Shown: in pieces, positions 54,401 through 64,000 of the stretch | How the letters are laid out: each line of letters opens with the position of its first letter | How positions within the stretch are numbered: the first letter of the stretch is position 1 | Assembly (NCBI RefSeq): GCF_001625305.1 | Contig: NW_017804464.1 | Coordinates: forward strand, 1 to 64,000 | DNA from: Branchiostoma belcheri | Taxonomy: Eukaryota > Chordata > Leptocardii > Amphioxiformes > Branchiostomatidae | Reading direction: 5' to 3' | Length of the DNA stretch: 64,000 bases | Notes under the pieces: model-generated | What the model was told of the DNA's origin: nothing | The model's input: only the letters and a program-made list of their open reading frames with translations | Databases searched by the model: none | Made by a program: the position numbers and the translations under genes

Positions 54401-57400
54401 ATACCTAAGCTTCGGTTATCTCTGTTTACGATCTCACTTCTGTTCAGAACTACCAACAGTAAGCAGAAGTTATTTTAGGACCGCATTTCAAGCTTCAATA
54501 GCCGGAGGTTAAACAGGAAATGGAATCCCCCAAAGCTGATCTTTTTAGAAATCGTCGACGTCGTATATAGGCAAACTGCTTAGGCTACAACCGCTTAATC
54601 ATCACCAGGGGATCTTCGTTCTGTTAATTCTCTCTCGAGAACCTATTAGGGGGTATCAAGGGGGTGCTTCATAAAATCAACCCCGGCTGCCTGTATTGCT
54701 TAGGAGCTCCATTACACCAACAGGATTACGAAGAAACAAAAAAAAAAATCTACGGAGACATTGGTTGAAAACCTTCTTTGCCACCATGCAGAATTCTATG
54801 TTGAATGCCGGGGGATATGTGATGTGGGTCTGCCTTAGGAGAACAAAGACAGAGCTGCTCGATATTACAGGCATTATTTAGAATATCCAACGCAATTCGC
54901 CATTAGGGAAGCCATTGGCTGGGAAGTACCACGGTATATGCCCATGCGCCATCCAGAAATGTGCATAATGTTTAGCGTACATGTGGCTGGAAGCCCACAA
55001 CAGATTCTGATTATGCCGGTAATTAGTGGGGCCCACCAGTGCACGAAATCCTAACTTTGAGAAGCAAACCTTAAAATATGCGTAAATGTATGCACAAAGG
55101 AAGAAACGGAACTATACGCAATTTGCTTTAAGGTGTGCGTAAACAGTGTATTTTTTCAGTGCACACACACACGCACTATCGTGGATATAATCACTGCAAT
55201 AATATATGTTATTTGACAAGGATAATGCTAATGTTGCCTTGCAAAAACCATATACATGAATATTTTTTCAGAGGCGTCTTTTCGACACCTTATGTCATAC
55301 CACGGAGATACATGGTTATACCAAGGGGGTTTAATAATAAATAACTAAACCTCCTTGGTTATACTTTGCTAAAAGAGAGGTATCTTGCCAAGAAATACAG
55401 TGTATACAGTAAGAAAAAACTAACTTAATTTGAAAGTCTGGTCACAGTAATGACTGTCAAACAAAGGAAATAAGATAATGACCCACCTTCCTTCCTAAAT
55501 CACAGCCTGTTACACATTCACTGACCCGACTAACCTTATAAGCACAGCCCTAGGCCAAATCCCGCAGTTTCTCGCTAACACGTCTCTATTTTTAGTTCTC
55601 GCGAGAGTAGATCCATCTTCTCGCGTCAGGACGGGAGCGGCCAGAATCACGTTAGTGTTAGCTATGAGAAATTGAGACGCAGCTCTCAACATGCCGGGAT
55701 GGCCATGTTTACACGTAGTTAGTCCCACCCGTGTCATGAATCTCATAGCTTAGCGTTGGGGGGGGGGCACGTATAAGTGTTCCGGCGCCGACGCTAAGAC
55801 AATATGTAAATGTTAGATAACTCGATGCGTGTCACAAATCAAACACAGCACCGATGATATTATTCATTCCAAAAACAATAGCTTTTTCTCATAAAAAGGA
55901 GCTCCTAAAAGAAGCTTAAGGGTTGCTATTTCCTCAGATGGATTGAATATTCTCCAGGCATAGCTTACATGTACGTTCGATCAGTAACGCTATGCGCCAG
56001 CAGCAAAATGGCGACCCTCAAAAGGTGCTGTTATCTTGCGCACTGCTAACGTTAGCTTAGGTACAATTCTGGTTTGTTCATGCCCCCTTCGACATTTAGC
56101 TGTTAGTTTTGAAGAACTGCCGGGGCGATGCAAAAAGTCAATTAAAATTTAGCAAAAGGGTGAATTTTAGTCTAATCTAAAGAAACATTATATTTTAGCA
56201 CGGTTCCACAATCTGTTCCAAGATCTTGGAATTTACCAAGCTTTTGCCACCTTAAAATTTGAAAACATGAACAGATTTGTTCCTACAAAGGGGGTGGGGC
56301 GCTTATGACATATCTTTAGAGTCATTAGTGAACACAAAGCTCTCGAACAATATCATACCAACTACATTGCAAACCCCAGCCTGATTTTTGTTCTGTCCGC
56401 AAAATTGCAGGTGGCTTAATTCATCCTCTGCAATATTGAAAATGTCTCTACAAAGTGCAGACTGCAGGTGGGTATTTCTAACACTGCGTAGCGTCAAGTT
56501 TACAAAGTTCATTCAAACTTTCTACAGGCAATAACACCCCAATCTTCTGATCTGATTGCAAACAGTGTTCTACAAATGCCCTGTATTGTGGTGATAGGGG
56601 ATCACTAAGTAGAAGTGCGATACATTTACCATTACACCGAGAAACTTGCAAAGGTCAAGCGCTTGTAGTATTGATCAGTCTTTTCAATCTCTTGGAAAAT
56701 CTATGTTCTCGTTGCTCGCGGGTGCTGATTGAAAACCAGGATTACATTGTCGCTGCCACTTCTGGGAGATCTAACGGGTTTTCTTTCTCGGACATCCATC
56801 CTGGTGTTAATTGAAAAGTAAAGGCGTGATTTCTCCGTCTTGTGTCTCGGTGGCAGAGTGTCGATATCGCCGGTTGGGATCGTCTAATGGCCCGCGGTGA
56901 CGCCGTGCAAACGCCGGCTTATCAGGGTCCATCAGCTTTTCATGGCACCTCTGAGGATTTTCTTCACAATGGAGCCGACATCGGAATGACCACTTCGTCA
57001 TTTAAACGCCCCACCATATGGTCATTTGACCGGAACCCCCTGCACGCACTCGCCTCTGCAGGCCATTTACGGTGTCTTAGAACAGGGCACCCTTAACATT
57101 AAAGGGACAATAGCCGGCCCTCCTGTCTAAAGTGGCCATTGTGAAGACATCGGGTTGCAGAGCATCGTTTAGAGCATCGCAGATAGGATAATGTAGACAT
57201 AAATCTGCCAGACCCTCTCTGGTAATAACGGGCATCACCTGTAATGTAGGTCATACAGAGAGCATAGTGTGACCGTAATTCATGGCATATTGGTGTGTGG
57301 AGACGGAATTTATGACCGGGTCAACACTGATGCCTGGCTCCCCTGCATGTATAATTTAGCGAGGAAAAGTTCTACACTGAGCTAAAAGGTGTGGCTTTCA

Positions 57401-58280
57401 ACCAGGATTGCAGCAACTGGGTTAAATGGAACCGTCTGAAATATTTTTACGAAGATTTCAAAGGAAAGACGGTTTTGGACAATATCATATGGGAAGAAAG
57501 AGAAAGATTGAGTACATCTGTTATGTAATGGCCCCCAAGATAATTGCATCAGAACAGAATCAGTCCGCCTTTAGAAATCTTGGACATTTAGATGGACCTT
57601 CGAGCGTGTGTGGGGTTCTTCCTACAGCCATGCTTCCAATTCAACTGCTGTACCCTACCGATTACCCCGGGTCTGTGAACGTACGTGACATTTCTAATAT
57701 TTGCATGTCATTCTTAATGATTTGATAGCCTAGTGGTACGCACCATTGGCAAGCCAATATAGGTATGCAAATATAAAAATAGATATCACAAAATATGCTT
57801 TAGGGATGCAACACCGCCGGGCGTTTTTTAGGATCGCAAGCAGCTCAACCTTTAACTAACACCTCACGAATATTAACACGTTAATAAGTTAACACCCGCA
57901 CAGCTGTGTTAGCTATGTCGGCATGTACAGGTAATTGTGTTTTATCATGAAATCTCCCAAGCATAATTACTGCAACAGCTATGCAAATCCCATGTGATTT
58001 CATTATCTTCTTTCTACATTAAAAAAAAACAACTTAACATTGATACGGCATAGAGCGGTAAATTAATAACCAGGCTTATCAGGTGTACAGAAAATTTTTT
58101 CAGAAGCCATTCTACGCGACAGATCGCGATGGAGGATTTCTCGCCGTGCGTGTCAGCGTCCTGCCGGGAAGCTTATTACCTTTCCTCCGCGCACCATTAC
58201 CGACGGAAATAGGCGCCACACCTCCCGTAAGCCTACCTTCTCCCACCCACCCAGAGGGGACAACTTCTGGAGCTGTTGAA
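51486..58280. other. intergenic stretch, repeats only
   Basis: No supportable gene. It contains a fragment of the 23194-23408 foldback family (about 52245-52305) and a CTGCAC-family MITE (55037-55163). Open frames on both strands at 53933-54352 (139 and 93 codons) overlap each other and match nothing I know. A moderately CpG-rich patch lies at 56820-57080, also without splice sites. Confidence 0.5.
55037..55163. mobile_element. small foldback MITE, CAGTGCACRAAAT family, copy 3
   Basis: The left end CAGTGCACGAAATCC...CCTTAAAATATGCG is inverted at the right end CGCAATTTGCTTTAAGGTGTGCGT...TTCAGTGCAC. About 127 bp, longer interior than the other two copies. The right end merges into a short CA repeat. 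Confidence 0.6.
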
Positions 58281-58289
58281 CGGCTAGGA

Positions 58290-58462
58290 CCTTGATTTTG
58301 GGACAATGACTCTGTTTTGACGCATTGGACTTTGTCTTTTTATGTTAACTGTATGTTGTTTCCCTCTGTTTGACCATGTCTTGTAGTATACTGGGCTCCT
58401 TGGAAAGCAGATACCGCAAGCTGAATGCGGCTACCAAGCCATCTTGAGATAGAATAGATAAA
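58290..58462 (+). mobile_element. 3' end of a non-LTR retrotransposon (LINE)
   Basis: Stop-rich sequence with gggctccttggaaagcagat, accgcaagctgaatgcggct and acc, followed by an A-rich tail of ATAGATAAATAAATAG. This is the typical 3' UTR and microsatellite-like tail of CR1-type LINEs. The plus-strand open frame just before it (58083-58295) may or may not belong to the element; it shows no reverse-transcriptase motif. Confidence 0.5.
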
Positions 58463-61400
58463 TAAATAGCTTATAAGTAAGGGTTAAGGGTCTCTATTTG
58501 TTCTATTAGGAATCTACAATGTCGATACATTTACTTATATTTCTGTCCATGAATATGTACAATGTTGTGTCTGTAATCACAGTAACGTAATCATGGCATG
58601 TGTAAATTCATAGCTCTGAGTCTTCCAGTTCTAACCTTGTAGATATAGTAATCTAGTAATTCTTTCTCCTAACTTCAGTTATCTAACTTTAATATGCAAT
58701 AAAGTTCATTGTCATTGTCCTTGTCATTTATCCAAACTGCAGGGCCAGGGGGAATGCGGCGTTTGATTGTCTGTTTGTTTCCTTGTTTGTTTTATTAGCA
58801 CCCCATTAGTGTTGCAGTGCATATATATATTTAAAGGTAAGCACATTGACACCTCCTGTTTATACGCCTTTCTTGTTACAAACAGTTTCTTGGCGCCCTG
58901 TGAACTGAAGCACATATGCAGCTAACAAGGTATCCCCACTAATATAGAATCGCGGAATTGAAAAATTATTAGTTTGTAATAGCATTTCAGGTCTCCTTTA
59001 ATAACCCAGTGGGAGACCAAGTGTAATTACAAAGGTAGAATGCAAGCTTCGATTTAAATAGACTTGAGCAAAGTTAATGATTTTACCTTTGGTGTAATAA
59101 CAATCGGTAGCATAGTAATCGATCAAAAACATGAAATAGCTTCCTCCATATCAATTCTGGAACAAGTACGCGTTTGGCCTTAACGTGGTTTGGAGAAAGG
59201 CAAGCAACCACTCCCCGTCCTACAAAATCTATACAGAAACAGGTAGAAAAACTAGTTGCACATTGTACTACCAGGCACGAAAGTAACCAACGACACCAAT
59301 GGTACAACTCGCTCTCAAGGGCACGGCAGAATGTCACGGGTAGTTGGCTGGGAATGAGACAATTTTCCCGGCGGAAGAGTTCGGTGGCCTAAAACGTGTC
59401 ACAAGCGCCAAGGAGCGCCGTGCAAGGATCCAGGGCATCAAGAAGTCACGAGGAAACACAGCACAGGCCATTCATCTTTCCATGGAGGTTACATAGCAAC
59501 TGATAAGAAATGATGAAGTGTTTTCTATAACGAAACACTGCTGACCATGTGTGAGCCATTTGAATTTTTTTTAAATTAGAATTCCAAAATAGGTACTTAT
59601 GTCCTAGATTGATGTCAATTTTACCTGTAATTCCTACATAGGTATGTATCTCCTAACTTAATTTCAATTTTGCCTGTAACATTATCGCTATGTAACCATT
59701 CCTATTCATACGTACATTTTCATAGTCAGAGAAGCTGTGTTTGACGATACAGACAATTTTGCTCTGTGGACTTAGATCAACTCCATAAAAATGCCAAGTG
59801 TGTATTGAATTTTGTGATTTTGCATGCCGGTCCACTCACTGGAGGACTACTACAAGCCAAGTATGCGCTACTAACTGCCACTTTTAGAGGGGTACATTAC
59901 GAACGTTAAGCCGCCCTTCGTTAGATCAATACACTAATGTTGATACGAATACCTTCAGGATAAGGAACGGGGTGAGTCAAGGATGTATACAGCGTATTCA
60001 GTTACCAGAAAACAAATAGGAGAACCTATTCACTAACGGGACGAACGAGGAAGAATCAGCGGTTATGCTTCTGATAATACTTTTCCATTTTGTTGGAGGG
60101 GATAACAGTTCGCACATTTTCTGTGAAGTTTTTTACGGTTAACATGATGATATTACCAGAGTCATTAGCCTAGATGGAATAAGTTCCATTATAAGGTTGT
60201 GGCTTTGAAAGCTCCTGCAAGCAAAGCGAGCCTCTTTTGCAGGCGTTCCGGGAGCGGTCGGTATGGCCAGGGAAGGCATACTAGGGATGGCGACCAGAGT
60301 TCTATCGTGTGCGATCTACTTGCGGTCAGAAAACTTGCCCCCCCCCCCGCCCCCACCCCAAAAAAGAAAAACGCCAACCACTCTGCAACGCCTACAAAGG
60401 AGTCTAAAGCAAAGTTGTCAATAATAATATGTATTTCTATATTGGACGTTGACTTGGCTCGAAAAAACTCGACTGCAGTACTGTGGTCCACACTCTTTCT
60501 TTCTTGGGTTGGTCACATTTGAATTTTCGTAGCTAGCTGGCAGTTAAATTATGTCAAAAAATCCTAATCCTATTTCATATATTCATGAGAAGCTTTTACA
60601 CAATCATGCACATAACAAACAATACATAGACCTGTCCTAACTTCAACGCTAATTTACATACAAAAATCAACAAAAGTGACCTTTTCACACAGTATCGAAT
60701 ATAATTTATCGGGACGAATTGAAATTCACAATGGTCATTCCACTGCCACAATAGCCGCACTTCCTAAATACGTAAAAGGCATCGCTATTTAGGCGCTTGC
60801 CGGCATTGCTTACAAAAAATGAGAGCAATTTAACGGGCAGCAGACACTGAAGCTGTCAGGACATACAGGTAGATTAGGAGATATTAGGGCTGGAAGTACA
60901 AAATGAGTATGTATTCAACATCAAAGTGGATTGGAAGTGAAATGGCGTTTTCATTATCGCAAAGTAGGCCAATTCTAAACATGGACCAGTTACTCAGGGC
61001 CGCGCACGACTAACTGATGCATGTTTTTTGCCGATGAAGGTCATAATAATACTTTAGGTTGGATCGGTCAACGCCATGCTTTTAAAGAATTTCAACAACT
61101 CGCCTATTGTTTGTGTGTCTCTACCCACAAGGAGGCATTCTCATGATGACAATTTTAAATTCATATTACTTACGCAAACTTCCATTTAACAGACCCATCG
61201 CTTCTAGCTCGACTCGACTGGGAATCTTTCCGTGGGAAAGATATTAAAGGCATTTATCTTCTTGTACTTGAATTGATAATTCCTTAATGGGTAGGGATTC
61301 GTTTGACACACCAGTCTTTTTGTACTTATATATGTTTATTATTAAGTGGGGCTCGCAAAATAAATTGGTCAACTTCAGTGCAGCGTCTTTGTACTATTGC

Positions 61401-64000
61401 TGTTATTTTGAATGTAAAATGAGGCATTATTTTTCGTCATTTTTTATCAAATAATTTTATCCTCAGTGGGAAAAAGGCGGCGACGTTCATCTAGTTCTTT
61501 ATGTTCTCATGTGGTGAGCTTCCTCCTTGCGTTTCTTCGACTGAAAACCAATATATTTTCACACCGATATACGACAATCCATTTGCCTTTCACCACAATA
61601 TACGTTCATGGTTCGAACCAATTTGTCACGGATGAGACTGGCGCAGAGACGTCCAAATCGCGGCAATATCAGCGGGCATCTCACACCAATGGTAGCCCCG
61701 TACGCAAAGCTTATATCCTTTTTACGACTATTGCAGTTTTACTATACTCAAGTCATCGATATTACCGCAATGATAAAATGCACCAGAAAGCATACAGCCC
61801 GCTAAATCTGATAGCTTGTGAAGATATGATGGCTCTGACGATCCTCTAGTCAAAGAAATTTATTCTTCTCATTGTGTGTTGGCAAGGACATTATGTGATG
61901 TTGGCAAGCTTTGAACAAATTTCATAATAAAAGAAATGGCGATCCATGTCTTTAGATGGGTTAGTATTATCTAGATTAGCATGAAGTCATTCTCCATTGC
62001 CAATGAGTAACTGATGATGCATATAGCGATTGGAAATTAGGAATATTTGTATTCTGTGTCCATGTAATCGACATAAGTCCAAAAGGCGTCAATTTTGTTA
62101 TAACTCAATATTCGAGAATTTCTTATGTTTCCTGTAATGCACACACACACACACACAGGGCGACTGATAAGCCAAAACGAACAAAAATAAACGTTGACAT
62201 TTACAAGTAATCGCAACATACGAACGGTTGCCGTAATCAAATGTTATTGAAAAGGCAGTTGAACTGGAACCATCATTATGAAAAGATGATGAAAATTGAT
62301 AATATGCACCTTTCAAGAATGAGAGATTATTGCATCAGCCTCTACCTTACTTCTTACAGGGTCTACTCAACACATCTCTGCGGAGGCGGCATCCTACAGG
62401 TGACGTATAAGGTAATAATGCAAGCAATGGGATATCAAAAATCTGCAAAAAAGGCATATCAGTATACCATTAATAAGTGACATATCCAGATACTCATGTC
62501 CGTATTTGAAGCTATATTACTTACGATAACAGAATTCGTGTAAAGGAATTTGAGATAATAGTAGACTCGGCTAGAGTCACTGTCTACACTTGAGTCATAC
62601 GATGTGTCACTCTAAAGCCATGACATATCGTTAATGGTGCTGTATATCATTTTGATACAATTTTTGTCCAATCAAACAACTCATGCCTGTGCTAATACCT
62701 ATTGTCGCTGTGACTAACACAGGGAACACTAGGGAATATTCCAATTAATATTGCAATGGGATATAATGGAAGTAAAGAAGAAGAGGACCGGTCCACTAAA
62801 ACAATGCGGTGGAGTCAAATCCATGACATTGTACGTCAAAATTTTTGACGTCTGTAGGAAAGATAAAGTGTAATATAATTCAAGATTTTTTGGCCCCCGT
62901 TGAAATTCTTAAATAGAATAGTCCCGAGGAAGTCGTGAACAAATTGATCAGTCCCACGGGCTGCAGTAATAACCATGAATGGCCGATAAAACCGTCGTAA
63001 CCAAATTTGGAGTTACTTATCTGGTTTATGTACCTGCTGTTGTCGATACATGCCTAAATAATGCAGGAGCTGGACGGACGCCTCTGTCATGAAGAAATAT
63101 GGCCGCCATTACTAAAGGACACTTACGAAGATGGAGCAAGAAGATAATTTGGTCGTTTTCATAGAACGTGATTTCCCTTTACAAAAAATGGGTTCAGGAC
63201 TGTTCCACTGAAACATCATATAGGGTAGGTAGCAACTAGCCTCTGCCAGGCTTCGGGAAGCGACTGGAAAGAGTAGAAATTGGCCAAATATATAAATTTG
63301 CCAGGGGAGTTGGTCCCAGTTTTCTTAGTGGACCAACTCCACCGCCATGCACACTTTCTGTCTTATTTACTCTTTCATGCCGCTTCTCGTAGCCTGGTAG
63401 AGGCTAGGCAGCAATATCCGCAGAAGGAAGGTCTGAAAAATGAAGGATTACATTCAAATTTTCTATATCAATAAGTAAAGGCGCTGTCATAACATCAAAG
63501 AGTTAATAAAGATAGGCGTGGTCAGTGTCATTTACTCTTTACGTCATAACTTGTGTTCAAACTAAAAAAAGCTTCAGCGGTTATTGTTGTCAGTATAGTT
63601 CAAACTTAGATCATTGTCTGTGGGGAATATCATGTTCATGTAATGGACATATCAAAAATATCAAAAAGTTCATAATTTCGTTTAAAGTAGACGCTGAAAG
63701 TTTGAGACAGCTCCCGGTGGTTACTTTCGACCTTTCGCCGCGAGTTTATTTAAAATTGACCTCTGTCCGTGGCAGACCTCCCCTTAATAACCAAATCAAT
63801 AAGCTTTCGCTTTTATCGAATATCTTTTTTGGAGGGCGTGGTGCGAAGCGTGACGACCCACATTACACAGAAAACGTTCCGGCCTGCACTTCAGTGTGTC
63901 AGGTTTTACCAATATGTTTATACATACACGAATTCTACAGTGAATGTAGTGAAATAAGAAGTATGTAGTGTTTTTTCTCCTTGTCCTAATGTATAGTGAC
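58463..64000. other. intergenic, nothing coding supported
   Basis: Open frames up to 147 codons (63525-63968 plus, 61466-61849 plus) show no motif, no paired splice sites and no preferred strand. A C-rich/A-rich tract is at 60340-60370 and a CA microsatellite at 62138-62158. Confidence 0.5.
62138..62158. repeat. (CA)n microsatellite
   Basis: About ten uninterrupted CA units. Confidence 0.95.

Noticed and set aside
56850..56930. tggcagagtgtcgat, resembling a tRNA A box.
   Set aside because: No B box at the right distance and no cloverleaf pairing.

Overview
This window reads as metazoan nuclear DNA. Coding sequence is sparse. It comes in short exons bounded by GT/AG splice sites in compatible phases, inside long AT-rich introns crowded with miniature inverted-repeat elements, a tRNA-headed SINE, LINE remnants and microsatellites. 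The repeat texture, together with an Ig ectodomain reminiscent of the HEPACAM/CD2-SLAM group, suggests a deuterostome invertebrate, most likely a cephalochordate (amphioxus). That placement is inference, because no marker gene settles it.

One gene can be read completely, on the minus strand, from the start codon at 36276 to the TAG at 5900-5898. I assembled ten coding exons by hand. Their splice phases agree throughout, and the joined CDS is 1848 nt (615 codons plus stop). In order it encodes: a signal peptide; a V-like Ig domain without the canonical cysteine pair; two C2/I-type Ig domains with intact cysteines and tryptophans; one transmembrane helix; a basic juxtamembrane segment; a proline-rich linker with PxxP; a divergent SH3 domain; a canonical SH3 domain; and a Cys- then Ser/His-rich C-terminal tail. 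A poly(A) signal lies at 5752-5757, about 140 nt past the stop. I know of no vertebrate or insect receptor that puts SH3 domains directly on the cytoplasmic tail of an Ig-type adhesion receptor. CD2/SLAM-type receptors instead carry proline-rich or tyrosine motifs and recruit SH3/SH2 adaptors. This protein looks like receptor and adaptor fused in one chain, and it is the main discovery of the window.

Layout: 1-5.75 kb is downstream non-coding DNA with small repeats and a hairpin. 5.75-36.3 kb is the Ig/SH3 gene. Within it, exons 8-10 (SH3 domains and tail) span 5.9-8.4 kb; a 7.6-kb intron follows; exons 6-7 (membrane and linker) are at 16-17 kb, with a possible alternative exon between them; exons 4-5 (Ig3) are at 22-23 kb; an 8.3-kb repeat-rich intron follows; exon 3 (Ig2) is at 31.5 kb, exon 2 (Ig1) at 34.5 kb and exon 1 (signal peptide) at 36.25 kb. 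36.5-64 kb is upstream or intergenic DNA in which I could support no complete gene. It holds a SINE, a tRNA-like foldback unit, members of two MITE families, a LINE 3' end, and a few orphan open frames with a single plausible splice site, which I report only as candidates.
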